A DNA stretch of 64,000 bases, taken from positions 1-64,000 of the forward strand of contig NZ_WPZY01000006.1 of the NCBI RefSeq assembly GCF_013031405.1, read 5' to 3'. Of the stretch, positions 55,788 to 64,000 are shown piece after piece. The notes below the pieces were generated by a model. It searched no databases. It saw only the letters and a program-made list of their open reading frames with translations, and was not told the origin of the DNA. Both the position numbers and the translations under genes were made by a program. This DNA is from Ruegeria sp. HKCCD8929. Its GTDB lineage: Bacteria > Pseudomonadota > Alphaproteobacteria > Rhodobacterales > Rhodobacteraceae. How positions within the stretch are numbered: position 1 is the stretch's first letter; every line of letters starts with the position of its first letter.

Positions 55788-56336
55788 TCAGGCCGCGACT
55801 TCGGCCTTTGCCTCGACCAGGTACTTCAGCACGGCCTCGGGCGAGGAGACGCCATAGGGGTCCTCGGGGTGGTTGTCGGCCAGGCCCGGCTCTTCGAACC
55901 ATGCCTCGACCACGCCATCATTGACGATGGCTGCGTAGCGCCACGAGCGCATGCCGAAACCCAGGTTGTCCTTGTCGACCAGCATGCCCATCTTGCGGGT
56001 GAATTCGCCAGAGCCATCGGGGATGACCTTGACGTTTTCCAGCTGCTGCGCTTCGGCCCATTTGTTCATCACGAAGCTGTCGTTCACCGACATGCAGTAG
56101 ATCGCGTCGATGCCCTGCGCCTTGAAATCTTCGAAGCCTTTCTCGAAACCCGGCAACTGATAGGTCGAGCAGGTGGGGGTGAAGGCGCCGGGCAGCGAGA
56201 ACAGAACCACGCGCTTGCCGGCAAAGTAATTTGCGGTGGTCTTGTCTTCCCAACGGAACGGGTTGGGGCCTTCGACCGCCTCGTCCCGCACCCGGGTGTG
56301 GAAGGTCGCATCGGGCAGTTTTGCGCCTGCTTTCAT
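55788..56336 (-). CDS. Peroxiredoxin, Prx5 type
   Basis: This is a 182-aa thiol peroxidase of the Prx5/AhpC-TSA class that reduces H2O2 and alkyl peroxides. The peroxidatic cysteine is C56 in GAFTPTCSTYQLPGF. A second cysteine, C81, lies in IYCMSVND. No glutaredoxin domain is fused, so an external glutathione or thioredoxin reductant is needed. With oxyR and the aquaporin it forms a peroxide response set. Confidence 0.9.
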   Translation of the reverse strand: MKAGAKLPDATFHTRVRDEAVEGPNPFRWEDKTTANYFAGKRVVLFSLPGAFTPTCSTYQLPGFEKGFEDFKAQGIDAIYCMSVNDSFVMNKWAEAQQLENVKVIPDGSGEFTRKMGMLVDKDNLGFGMRSWRYAAIVNDGVVEAWFEEPGLADNHPEDPYGVSSPEAVLKYLVEAKAEVAA

Positions 56337-56375
56337 CTTAAAGCTCCTGTGAATCGGATGTTATTGCTGCGAGAG

Positions 56376-56390
56376 TTAAAACGATTCTAA
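56376..56390. promoter_or_regulatory. Irr/ICE-like palindrome upstream of the peroxiredoxin gene
   Basis: TTAAAACGATTCTAA is one base from the alphaproteobacterial iron-control element TTAGAA-N3-TTCTAA. A flanking repeat GCGAGA-N16-TCTCGC (56369-56396) surrounds it. It lies about 40-55 bp upstream of the peroxiredoxin start. It may be an Irr, OxyR or unrelated site. Confidence 0.35.
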
Positions 56391-56494
56391 TCTCGCTTCA
56401 ACGCCTGAAATGCTGCGCACGCATACAGGCGAATTACGGCGTTAAATCATATATATGAAGTGCTTAAATGGTGATATCCTGCCAGAAGTTTCTG

Positions 56495-56537
56495 CGCCAG
56501 CACAACGTCCGCGCATAGCGGCCATGCGTCGCTGGCG
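56495..56537. other. Cruciform-like hairpin upstream of lipA
   Basis: CGCCAGC (56495-56501) pairs with GCTGGCG (56531-56537) and encloses CCGC-GCATA-GCGG (56509-56521). It lies 67-109 bp before the lipA start in a 267-bp gap with no gene. A leader or operator role is possible; no known riboswitch pattern fits. Confidence 0.4.
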
Positions 56538-56603
56538 TTACTATTTACCCCGCGTTATGTTATCCGGAACCAATGCTGACCCAAATCAAGGGAAATAGCC
56601 CCC

Positions 56604-57554
56604 GTGCGTGACCTGAAAATCCCCGAGCAACGCCATCCGGAAAAGGCGCATCGCCCCGACAATGCGCAGCCGAAAAAGCCAAGCTGGATCCGCGTCAAGG
56701 CGCCCGGCGGCAAGGGCTATGCTGACACCCACAAGATCATGCGCGACAACAATCTGGTCACTGTCTGTGAAGAAGCTGGATGCCCAAATGTGGGCGAGTG
56801 CTGGAGCCAGGGTCACGCCACGATGATGATCATGGGCGAGATCTGTACCCGGGGCTGCACCTTCTGCAACATCGCCACCGGCAAGCCTGACACGCTGGAC
56901 GCGTTCGAGCCGGGCCGAGTAGCTCACGCGGTGGAGAAACTGGGGCTGAACCATGTTGTGATCACCTCGGTTGACCGCGACGATCTGGCCGATGGCGGGG
57001 CCGAGCATTTCGCTCAGACCATCCGCGCCGTCCGCCACCGCTCACCCAAGACCACGATTGAGATCCTGACGCCGGATTTTCTGAAATGCGACGCGGACGT
57101 GCTGGAGGTCGTGGTTCAGGCCAAGCCGGACGTGTTCAACCACAATCTGGAAACCGTGCCGGGGCTCTACCCCGAGGTGCGGCCCGGTGCGCGCTATTTC
57201 CACTCGCTGCGCCTGCTGCAGCGGGTGAAGGAGATGGATCCGACCATCTTCACCAAATCCGGCATCATGGTCGGGCTGGGCGAAGAGGAACAACAGGTGC
57301 GGCAGGTGATGGATGACATGCGCGCGGCGGATGTGGATTTCCTGACCATCGGCCAGTATCTGCAACCGACGCCAAAGCATCATCGGGTGGACCGGTTCGT
57401 GACGCCAGAGGAGTTTGCCTCTTATGAAAAGGCGGCCTATGGCAAGGGCTTCCTGATGGTGTCAGCAACGCCGCTGACCCGATCCTCGTACCATGCGGGT
57501 GATGATTTCGCCCGGCTGCGCGCGGCACGGCAGAAGAAACTCGGGCTGGCATGA
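56604..57554 (+). CDS. lipA: Lipoyl synthase
   Basis: This is a 316-aa radical-SAM enzyme inserting two sulfurs into protein-bound octanoyl chains. The auxiliary cluster motif is [12 protein letters not shown] and the SAM-cluster motif is CTRGCTFC, both intact. [17 protein letters not shown] is also conserved. The start is GTG (56604) with an AAGGGAAA site. The M20 gene overlaps its 3' end by 4 bp. Confidence 0.96.
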   Translation: MRDLKIPEQRHPEKAHRPDNAQPKKPSWIRVKAPGGKGYADTHKIMRDNNLVTVCEEAGCPNVGECWSQGHATMMIMGEICTRGCTFCNIATGKPDTLDAFEPGRVAHAVEKLGLNHVVITSVDRDDLADGGAEHFAQTIRAVRHRSPKTTIEILTPDFLKCDADVLEVVVQAKPDVFNHNLETVPGLYPEVRPGARYFHSLRLLQRVKEMDPTIFTKSGIMVGLGEEEQQVRQVMDDMRAADVDFLTIGQYLQPTPKHHRVDRFVTPEEFASYEKAAYGKGFLMVSATPLTRSSYHAGDDFARLRAARQKKLGLA

Positions 57555-58693
57555 CGCCCGAAACCCTGGCGCGGCTGACCGCGCTGCGGCATGAACTTCA
57601 CCAGCATCCCGAGATTTCCGGGGAAGAGGTACAGACGGCGGCGCGTGTCGCCGGGCTGCTGCGCGACTATCAGGCGGATGAGGTTCTGACCGGTATCGGT
57701 GGTCACGGGGTGGCCGCGATTTATCACAGCGGGGTCGAGGGGCCGACCGTGGGTATTCGCTGCGAGCTTGACGCGCTGCCCATCGAGGAACTGACGGGTT
57801 TGGCTTATGCCTCGCAAATCCAAGGCAAGGGCCATCTCTGCGGCCATGACGGTCACATGGTCATGGTTTTGGGTGTGGCTGAGGCGCTGGCGGCGGATCG
57901 CCCGAAACGGGGCCGGGTGGCGCTGATCTTTCAACCAGCCGAGGAAACCGGTAAGGGCGCGCCCGCCTATCGCGCCGATCCGAAATTTGCGCGGATCGCA
58001 CCGGACTACGTTTTTTCCCTTCACAACCTATCGGGGCTGGCGCGCGGTGCGGTCGAGTTGTGCAAAGGCCCCGCCAATTGCGCCTCGCGCGGGATGCGGG
58101 TGCAGCTGACCGGCAAGACCTCGCACGCCGCGGCACCGCAGGACGGGCTGTCTCCGGCGGTGGCGATGGCGCGGCTGATGCCCGCGCTGGCCGGGCTGGG
58201 GCAGGGCGGGTCGCTTGATGCCGACTATGCGCTGACCACGCTGACCCATGCCGAACTGGGTAAGGCCACCTTCGGCGTTGCCCCCGGTCACGGGGAGTTG
58301 TGGGTAACCCTGCGCACCGTGTCGGATGCCCGCATGGCGCAGCTTGTGAGCGATGCCGAGGCGCTGGTGCGTGAGGCGACCGAGGACGAAGGGCTAGGGG
58401 TCGAGATCACTTATGACGATGTGTTCGAGGCCTGCACCAACCATGAGGACGCCGTGAACATCCTTGCCCACGCTGCCACCGAGACCGCAGCACCGTTGCA
58501 CCGCACCGATCTGCCCCAACGCTTTTCCGAGGATTTCGGCCAGTTCGGCAAGGGCGCGAAAGCGGCGATGTTCTGGCTGGGCGCCGGAGAGGAGCACCCG
58601 CAACTGCACAACCCGGACTACGACTTTCCCGACGACGTGATCCCCGTGGGAGCCGGGATCTTCCTATCCGCCGTGCGGTCACTCGTCGGCTGA
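57551..58693 (+). CDS. M20-family amidohydrolase
   Basis: This is a 380-aa metallopeptidase-fold enzyme of the M20/IAA-amino-acid hydrolase type. The metal ligands are in [11 protein letters not shown] (about residue 97) and PAEETGKGA (about 132), and DALPIEE carries the other ligand. It cleaves N-acyl amino acids or related amides; the substrate is unknown. It overlaps lipA by 4 bp and converges on the cytochrome gene with a 15-bp overlap. Confidence 0.82.
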   Translation: MTPETLARLTALRHELHQHPEISGEEVQTAARVAGLLRDYQADEVLTGIGGHGVAAIYHSGVEGPTVGIRCELDALPIEELTGLAYASQIQGKGHLCGHDGHMVMVLGVAEALAADRPKRGRVALIFQPAEETGKGAPAYRADPKFARIAPDYVFSLHNLSGLARGAVELCKGPANCASRGMRVQLTGKTSHAAAPQDGLSPAVAMARLMPALAGLGQGGSLDADYALTTLTHAELGKATFGVAPGHGELWVTLRTVSDARMAQLVSDAEALVREATEDEGLGVEITYDDVFEACTNHEDAVNILAHAATETAAPLHRTDLPQRFSEDFGQFGKGAKAAMFWLGAGEEHPQLHNPDYDFPDDVIPVGAGIFLSAVRSLVG

Positions 58694-59578
58694 CCCGTCC
58701 GGCAGCGTTTTGAGATAGGCTGCGATGGCTGCTCGGTCCTCGGGCGGTAGGCGCGAAGTATTCTGGATGACCTCGACCATGGCACCCCCGGCGCTGTCGA
58801 AATCAGGCGTGAAGCCGGTTTCGAGGTAATAGGCAATATCCTCGGCACTCCATTTTAGTTGCGACGGAACCAGAGGCGGAAAACTCCCTTTGCCGACGGG
58901 CACAGGACCGCCCCGCATCCAGCGATCCCGATCCAGCCCGCCCAGAGCATCGCGCGGCGTGTGGCATTCGGCGCAATGCCCCAGCGCCTCGACCAGATAC
59001 CGCCCCCGCTCGATCTGATCGGTTGCTGGTTGTTCGATCACCCATCCCTTTCCTGCGTTCAGTAGCTTCCACAGCCCCAGACCGCGGCGGATCGAAAACG
59101 GAAACCCGACATCATGGCTCCGGTTCGGTTGTTCCGATACTGGCAGCGTCATCATGAAAGCGTGCAGGTCAGCAATGTCCTGCAAACGGGCATTTGAGTA
59201 GGAGATATACGGGAAAGCCGGGTAATAATGCGCGCCGTCTGGGGAAATTCCGACCAGCATCGCGTTGGCCAGATCGGCAACGGTCCAGCCACCGATGCCA
59301 TGATCGGGTGAAGGTGAGATATTGGGGGCGTAGAACGTGCCGAACGGGCTGGGAAAGCCACGCCCCCCGGACAGAACGCGCAGCGCATCGCCTTCGGCTT
59401 CGGGGGCGGAGTGGCATGAGGCGCAGCCTGCTGCGTCAAACACCCAAGCTCCCCGAGCGACATCGCCGCTCATTGCGTCAAGGCCGGTCAGGTCGGCGGC
59501 CTGGGGCCGGGTCAGAAACCAGCCCACAGCCAAAGCGATCAGCCCTACAGCAACCGCAACTCGTGCAAGACGCCGCAT
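58679..59578 (-). CDS. Di-haem c-type cytochrome
   Basis: This is a 299-aa periplasmic protein with an N-terminal anchor or signal (about residues 5-24). Two haem-binding motifs are CASCH (C52, C55, H56) and CAECH (C202, C205, H206). The arrangement resembles the cytochrome subunit of membrane-bound alcohol or aldehyde dehydrogenases, with a GGRGFPSPFGTFYAPNISP segment typical of that group. No dehydrogenase gene is adjacent. It lies next to a cytochrome c' gene on the same strand. Confidence 0.85.
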   Translation of the reverse strand: MRRLARVAVAVGLIALAVGWFLTRPQAADLTGLDAMSGDVARGAWVFDAAGCASCHSAPEAEGDALRVLSGGRGFPSPFGTFYAPNISPSPDHGIGGWTVADLANAMLVGISPDGAHYYPAFPYISYSNARLQDIADLHAFMMTLPVSEQPNRSHDVGFPFSIRRGLGLWKLLNAGKGWVIEQPATDQIERGRYLVEALGHCAECHTPRDALGGLDRDRWMRGGPVPVGKGSFPPLVPSQLKWSAEDIAYYLETGFTPDFDSAGGAMVEVIQNTSRLPPEDRAAIAAYLKTLPDGSADE

Positions 59579-59652
59579 TCAACATACTCCGCTTGCCGCA
59601 ATCCGGTTGCGCGAATCCATCCGATCGTTGATGACTCGGTTTGGCGCGTCGC

Positions 59653-60123
59653 TCACTTCTCGGCGCGGTACGGTTTGTGACAGGCTCCGCAGGCCTCGCC
59701 AACCGGGCCAATGGCGGCCTTGAGTGAATCCAGATCGGTGCCTGCTGACTCTTGCAGCTTTGCCACCGCTGTGGCCAGATTCTGAGACTTGGCGCCCACG
59801 TCTTCAAACTTTTCCCAGATCGCTGGCAAGGCGCGTGTGCCTTTCGTGGCCGCATTGTCCGACCCTTGTGGCCAGGTGGACGGCATCCAGATCGTTGTGG
59901 CCACCGCAAGGTTGTTTGCCGCCAGGGCAGCCGCTTCGCTGTCATACTCGGCCTCTCCCTTGGCCATGCCGCCGAGAATGCCAAGGTTATAGGAATAGAT
60001 CGTCATCTGCGCCTGACGCGCTTTGATTTGTTTTGCAAATTCGCCCTCGGCATGGCTGTCGGCCAAAGCCAACCCGCCTATGGCGCAGATCACGGCGGCT
60101 GAAAGAAGTGTTTTGTGTTTCAT
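59653..60123 (-). CDS. Cytochrome c' (class II c-type cytochrome)
   Basis: This is a 156-aa periplasmic protein. A signal peptide (residues 1-22, ending LALADS) precedes a four-helix bundle with a single C-terminal haem motif CGACHKPYR (C145, C148, H149). This is the cytochrome c' signature. These proteins bind NO and may buffer or detoxify it, or shuttle electrons. The ATG at 60123 is preferred; an ATG one codon upstream exists. It is divergent from the LysR gene. Confidence 0.86.
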   Translation of the reverse strand: MKHKTLLSAAVICAIGGLALADSHAEGEFAKQIKARQAQMTIYSYNLGILGGMAKGEAEYDSEAAALAANNLAVATTIWMPSTWPQGSDNAATKGTRALPAIWEKFEDVGAKSQNLATAVAKLQESAGTDLDSLKAAIGPVGEACGACHKPYRAEK

Positions 60124-60224
60124 CACATCGACCTTTCCATTGTCTGAACATCACCCGGCAAAATCAGTGTAGCTGTGATAATATGCGGGAACAGTCTGCA
60201 TCTTTGCGATAGGGGTCTTAGAAT

Positions 60225-61091
60225 TTGCACAGGTCGAACTGGGATGATTTGCAATTCGTGCTTGCCGTGGTCGATGCACAAAGCGTGGCGGGGGCCGCCC
60301 GAAGACTGGGTGTCAATCACGCGACGGTTCTGCGCCGTATCGCCGCGTTCGAAAAGCGTGTGGGTACGCAGGTTTTTCAACGCTCACCGCAGGGCTATGC
60401 GGTGCGGCCCGACCGGCTTCGCCTGATTGCGGCGATGCATGAGGTCGGGCATGCGATGGCCTCGGTCGAGCAACTGGCGCGCGGCCTTGAGGCGCCGTTG
60501 TCCGGGCGGGTCCGGATCACGTCGACCGACACCCTGTGTCAGTGTCTTTTGCCGGATATCCTGCTTGATCTCAGACATCAGGCGCCCGATCTCAAACTGT
60601 CGCTGATCGCGTCGAATGCGCATCTCGACCTCGCCCGGCTCGAGGCCGAGATTACCCTGCGCCCGGCGCTGGAACTCCCGGAAGCGCTGACTGGGGAAAC
60701 CTCGGTCAATATGCGTTTCGCGACCTACTGCGCCATCGGTTCCGAGCCTACGGGTTGGCTGGGCCTGGACGGGACGCTGCGCCGGTCGCGCCCGAATTTC
60801 TGGCTGGAGCGGAATGTGGGCAAACAGGGGATGACGGTTTCGGCCGACAGTTTTCTGGTGCTTCGCGAACTGGCGGCCAAGGGGATTGGAAAGGCGGTAT
60901 TGCCTTGCTTCATCGCGCAGAGCGATTCACGTCTGCGCCTGGTCCAGAGTGATCAGCCGGATGACCTGATGGTCCCACTCTGGGTGGCCTGTCATGAGGA
61001 ATTGGCAACCGTACCGCGGCTTCACCGGGTGCGGCGCTTGCTGTGCGATGCACTCTCACGATCCGAGGACCTGTTGGCCGGCCGGATCTAG
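60225..61091 (+). CDS. LysR-family regulator
   Basis: This is a 288-aa regulator. The helix-turn-helix is in AQSVAGAARRLGVNHATVLRRIA (about residues 19-41) and the effector domain follows, though it is shorter and less typical than in OxyR. The start is a TTG at 60225 preceded by GGGGTC; no nearby ATG is in frame. It is divergent from the cytochrome c' gene, which is a plausible target. Confidence 0.82.
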   Translation: MHRSNWDDLQFVLAVVDAQSVAGAARRLGVNHATVLRRIAAFEKRVGTQVFQRSPQGYAVRPDRLRLIAAMHEVGHAMASVEQLARGLEAPLSGRVRITSTDTLCQCLLPDILLDLRHQAPDLKLSLIASNAHLDLARLEAEITLRPALELPEALTGETSVNMRFATYCAIGSEPTGWLGLDGTLRRSRPNFWLERNVGKQGMTVSADSFLVLRELAAKGIGKAVLPCFIAQSDSRLRLVQSDQPDDLMVPLWVACHEELATVPRLHRVRRLLCDALSRSEDLLAGRI

Positions 61092-61098
61092 CTGTCGC

Positions 61099-61644
61099 TC
61101 ACTCGCCTTCCACGAACCGGACCTTGCCGATATAGGGCAGGTTGCGGTTGCGTTGCGCGTAGTCAATACCGTAACCCACGACGAATTCATCCGGGATCTC
61201 GAACCCGATCCAGTCGGACCGGAAATCCACTTCGCGGCGGCTGGGTTTGTCCAAAAGTGCGATGGATTTCAGCCGCTTGGGCTTGCGGCTTTGTAACAGC
61301 TTGGTGACATGGTTCAGGGTATGGCCGGTATCCACGATATCTTCGACCACCAGCACGTCGCGACCTTCAATTGCGCCGCGCAAGTCTTTGAGAATGCGTA
61401 CTTCCCGGCTGCTTTCCATTGAGTCACCGTAGGACGAGGCCTCAAGAAAATCCACCTCGATGGGCAGATCCAACTCGCGCACCAGATCGGCGATAAAGAC
61501 GAAACTACCGCGCAAGAGCCCGACCACGACCAGCTTATCGGTGCCTTCAAATTCGCCTGTGATTTCGCGACACAACTCCTCGATCCGGGCCGCGATGGCC
61601 TTGGCCGAGATCATCGTATCAATCACATATGCGCGGTCGCTCAT
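61099..61644 (-). CDS. hpt: Hypoxanthine phosphoribosyltransferase
   Basis: This is a 181-aa purine-salvage enzyme that makes IMP or GMP from the base and PRPP. The PRPP-binding motif is [14 protein letters not shown] (about residues 96-109) and a second conserved loop is [24 protein letters not shown] closes the protein. The ATG at 61644 gives the family length. It is convergent with the LysR gene and divergent from the START-domain gene. Confidence 0.93.
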   Translation of the reverse strand: MSDRAYVIDTMISAKAIAARIEELCREITGEFEGTDKLVVVGLLRGSFVFIADLVRELDLPIEVDFLEASSYGDSMESSREVRILKDLRGAIEGRDVLVVEDIVDTGHTLNHVTKLLQSRKPKRLKSIALLDKPSRREVDFRSDWIGFEIPDEFVVGYGIDYAQRNRNLPYIGKVRFVEGE

Positions 61645-61716
61645 CGCTGCCCCCTTGATCTTTCGCGCGCAACATACGACATGACGCGCCATTGTCACCC
61701 GGTAATACAGGCCGCC

Positions 61717-62163
61717 ATGCCCATCCATTCGGAAACCCGTCACCTCCCCTATACCGCGCAGCAGATGTACGACCTGGTCGCGGATGTGGCGCAGTATCCG
61801 AAATTCCTGCCCTGGTGCGCGGCGTCGCGGCTGCGGCGGAGCTATGCGGTGGGCGAGGCGCAGGTGCTCGAGGCCGATCTCGTGATCTCATTCAAGGTTT
61901 TTCGCGAGCGTTTCGGCAGCCGGGTGACTCTGCACCCGGACGACAAGAGGATCGACACGGAATACCTGGACGGGCCGTTCAAATACATGAAATCCGACTG
62001 GGTGTTCGAAGAGGCGCCGGATGGCGGCTGCAACGTGTCCTTCCATGTGGATTTCGAGTTCAAGAACGCTGTCCTGCAAGGCATCATCGGCATGGTCTTC
62101 AACGAGGCCATGCACCGCATCGTGCGCGCCTTCGAGGCGCGCGCCGCCGAGCTCTACGGCTGA
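61717..62163 (+). CDS. Coenzyme Q-binding START-domain protein (COQ10/RatA-like)
   Basis: This is a 148-aa SRPBCC-fold protein. [20 protein letters not shown] and [12 protein letters not shown] are the signature of the COQ10/RatA group. The family binds ubiquinone or its precursors and helps quinone transport or respiration; the E. coli homologue RatA was named as a toxin. The ATG at 61717 is chosen over an upstream ATG at 61681. It precedes the MmgE/PrpD genes on the same strand. Confidence 0.87.
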   Translation: MPIHSETRHLPYTAQQMYDLVADVAQYPKFLPWCAASRLRRSYAVGEAQVLEADLVISFKVFRERFGSRVTLHPDDKRIDTEYLDGPFKYMKSDWVFEEAPDGGCNVSFHVDFEFKNAVLQGIIGMVFNEAMHRIVRAFEARAAELYG

Positions 62164-62200
62164 GGCTTTACCCGCCCCGATCCGGCGCTAGACTGCGCCC

Positions 62201-63505
62201 ATGACCGATCTGACAACCACACTGGCGGCCTTCGCCACCGGCCCGCTTTCCACCACGCAACAGGCACGGCTCGTCGCTTCTCTGTCGGCGCTCGACTGGC
62301 TCGCCGTCGGGCGCGCGGGAGCGCAGGAGCCGGTGTCGCGCGTCCTGCGCGACATGGTGCTGGAGGAGGGGGGGCACCCTCACGCCCGTCTCTTCGGCTA
62401 TGGCGCAGCACCCTTGCGGGCAGCAGCGCTGGTCAATGGCACCGTGTCCCACGCGCTGGACTATGACGACACTCATTTCGCCCATATCGGCCACCCCTCG
62501 GTGGCGGTTTTCCCGGCGGCTTTGGCGATGGCCGAGTGGCACGAACACCCTCTTGTCGATCTGCTGGAGGCGGCGCTGGTCGGGATGGAGCTGTCGATCC
62601 GCGTCGGCCTCTGGCTGGGGCGCGGGCATTACCAGATCGGGTTTCACCAGACCGCCACCGCAGGCGCCTTTGGCGCGGCAGCAGCGGCGGGGCGGCTGGC
62701 GGGGCTGAGCGCGGAGCAAATGCATATGGCTCTGGGGCTGACGGCGACACAGGCCACCGGGCTCAAGACGCAGTTCGGCACGATGGGCAAGCCCTACAAT
62801 GCCGGTATCGCTGCCGCAGCCGGGGTCGAGGCGGTGCAACTGATCCAGCGCGGTTTCGTCGCCAATCCGGACGCGCTGGAAGGGCCGTTCGGGTTTGGCG
62901 CCACGCATCACGGCGCGCAGGATGCCTCCGCCGCCTTGGATGGGCTGGGCGATGAATGGCTGTTCGAGACCGTCAGTCACAAGTTCCACGCCTGCTGCCA
63001 CGGCCTGCATGCGGCGCTCGAAGCCGCGCGGTCGCTGGACATTGCCGAGCCGGAAGTGGCCGAGCTCAAGGTCAGGACCCACCCCCGTTGGATGAGCGTG
63101 TGCAACCAGCCTGCGCCCGAAACCGGACTGGGCGCCAAATTCTCGTACCGCACCGTGCTCGCCATGTCGGCGCTGGGGCACGATACCGCGCGGCTCGACA
63201 GCTATACCGACGCGATCTGTGCCGATCCACGGCTGAACTCCCTGCGGGGCCGGATCACTGTGGAAGCGGATGACGGCTTGTCGGAAACGCAGGCTCATTT
63301 GTCGTTGCTCAGGCGCGACGGGGCCCGGCGCGAGGCCGAGTATGACCTGCAAGCGCCCATGTCGCTGAGCACGCGGGAAGAGCGGGTCCGGGCCAAGGCG
63401 GCCAAGCTGATCGGGCATCAGATGGCGGATGAGGTCTGGTCGATGCTCCGCACTGGCGGGCAGGCGGCGGATTTCGCGGCGCGGTTGCACACCGGGGAAG
63501 AGTGA
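62201..63505 (+). CDS. MmgE/PrpD-family protein
   Basis: This is a 434-aa protein of the MmgE/PrpD dehydratase family (2-methylcitrate dehydratase-like). The helical N-terminal domain has NGTVSHALDYDDTHF (about residues 80-94) and the second domain begins near residue 260. Known members dehydrate 2-methylcitrate, but family members also include isomerases such as cis-aconitate decarboxylase-like enzymes, so the substrate is open. It overlaps a second family member by 4 bp at its 3' end. Confidence 0.8.
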   Translation: MTDLTTTLAAFATGPLSTTQQARLVASLSALDWLAVGRAGAQEPVSRVLRDMVLEEGGHPHARLFGYGAAPLRAAALVNGTVSHALDYDDTHFAHIGHPSVAVFPAALAMAEWHEHPLVDLLEAALVGMELSIRVGLWLGRGHYQIGFHQTATAGAFGAAAAAGRLAGLSAEQMHMALGLTATQATGLKTQFGTMGKPYNAGIAAAAGVEAVQLIQRGFVANPDALEGPFGFGATHHGAQDASAALDGLGDEWLFETVSHKFHACCHGLHAALEAARSLDIAEPEVAELKVRTHPRWMSVCNQPAPETGLGAKFSYRTVLAMSALGHDTARLDSYTDAICADPRLNSLRGRITVEADDGLSETQAHLSLLRRDGARREAEYDLQAPMSLSTREERVRAKAAKLIGHQMADEVWSMLRTGGQAADFAARLHTGEE

Positions 63506-64000
63506 GGGCGCAGGTGACAGTTTCATTCGACAGGTTCGCGGCAGAGCTTCGGTACGAGGATCTGCCGGAGGCGGTTCTTTGGACCCTGCGACGTAGCTTC
63601 ACCGACACGATGGGCGTGGCGGCGGTGGGCTCGACCACGCCGCTTTCGGCTATCGTGCGCCGCACTGCGCCGATGATCTTCGGCGCCGGAGAGGCGGGTG
63701 CCGCACGCATCCTGATGGACGGGCGCCCGGTCAGTCCGGTGGGCGCTGCTATGGCCGGGGCCTTCACGGTGGACAGCATCGACGCCCATGACGGCACCAC
63801 GCCCTGCAAGGGGCACGGCGGCTCAGCCCTGTTTCCGGCTCTGATCGCGATGGCGCAAGCCTCTGAGCAACCGCTGGACGGCAAGCGCTTTGCCGAGGTT
63901 TCGGCGACAGGTTATGAGGTCGCGTACCGCGCCGGGCTGGCCCAGCACGCCACCTGTGCCGACTATCATACCTCGGGCGCGTGGACCGCCGTGGGCGTCG
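63502..64000 (+). CDS. MmgE/PrpD-family protein, cut by window end
   Basis: At least 166 residues are visible before the window ends; the 3' part is missing. It has the family pattern VDSIDAHDGTTPCKGHGGSA, aligned with NGTVSHALDYDDTHF of its upstream neighbour. The start is GTG at 63502, overlapping the upstream stop, or GTG at 63514 with a closer fit. The tandem pair suggests either a duplicated enzyme or two subunits. Confidence 0.75.
   Translation, partial: MRAQVTVSFDRFAAELRYEDLPEAVLWTLRRSFTDTMGVAAVGSTTPLSAIVRRTAPMIFGAGEAGAARILMDGRPVSPVGAAMAGAFTVDSIDAHDGTTPCKGHGGSALFPALIAMAQASEQPLDGKRFAEVSATGYEVAYRAGLAQHATCADYHTSGAWTAVGV

Noticed and set aside
56404..56455. A fourth copy of the palindromic repeat before lipA
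   Set aside because: Only scattered matches (AACGCC, CAGGCGAATT, GGCGTT) remain and the inner stem is absent.

Overview
The window is a 64 kb stretch of GC-rich alphaproteobacterial chromosome, almost certainly from the marine Roseobacter group of the Rhodobacterales. The evidence is a dmdA-acuI pair for dimethylsulfoniopropionate (DMSP) use, an adjacent sciP-ctrA pair, a circularly permuted two-piece tmRNA, an FCD-type GntR regulator, and Rhodobacterales-type small families (DUF6456, DUF6477, DUF1127). I see no tRNA, rRNA, CRISPR array, insertion sequence or prophage. Housekeeping genes dominate.

Layout. 0-5 kb: sspB, a chrBA chromate pair, a SnoaL-like protein, the tmRNA gene, a DUF4345 protein and tenA. 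5-10 kb: a GntR regulator faces an apparent operon DUF2182-DUF1326-DinB-dmdA-acuI. 10-22 kb: an envelope and isoprenoid block frr-uppS-cdsA-dxr-rseP-(42-aa peptide)-bamA-ompH-fabZ-lpxA-lpxI-lpxB, then a CadD-like protein. 22-29 kb: mnmA, sciP, ctrA, ligA and recG. 29-34 kb: a 40-aa peptide gene behind a LexA-type box, a NifU/SufU-like scaffold, hisI, gluQRS, a methyltransferase and trmFO. 34-38 kb: a crotonase, a thioesterase, DUF1127, a MocR-type regulator, rplM and rpsI. 38-50 kb: two glycosyltransferases, tetR-ppk2, an alpha/beta hydrolase, metA (acetyl type), an orphan P-loop protein, two EamA transporters, a FadL-like porin, guaA, a GNAT protein and DUF2270. 50-64 kb: a non-pyrrolysine MttB homologue, DUF6477/DUF6456, an oxyR-aquaporin-peroxiredoxin cluster, lipA, an M20 amidohydrolase, two c-type cytochromes with a LysR gene, hpt, a coenzyme-Q-binding START protein and two tandem MmgE/PrpD genes, the second cut by the window end.

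The genes form several working groups: DMSP demethylation plus acrylyl-CoA detoxification, undecaprenyl/phospholipid/isoprenoid/lipid A synthesis with outer-membrane assembly, cell-cycle control (CtrA with its inhibitor SciP), and peroxide defence. The least explained parts are the DUF2182-DUF1326-DinB genes wired to dmdA, a possible SOS-controlled 40-aa peptide, a structured RNA candidate upstream of trmFO, and two small dispersed repeat families, one with compensatory base changes in its stems.
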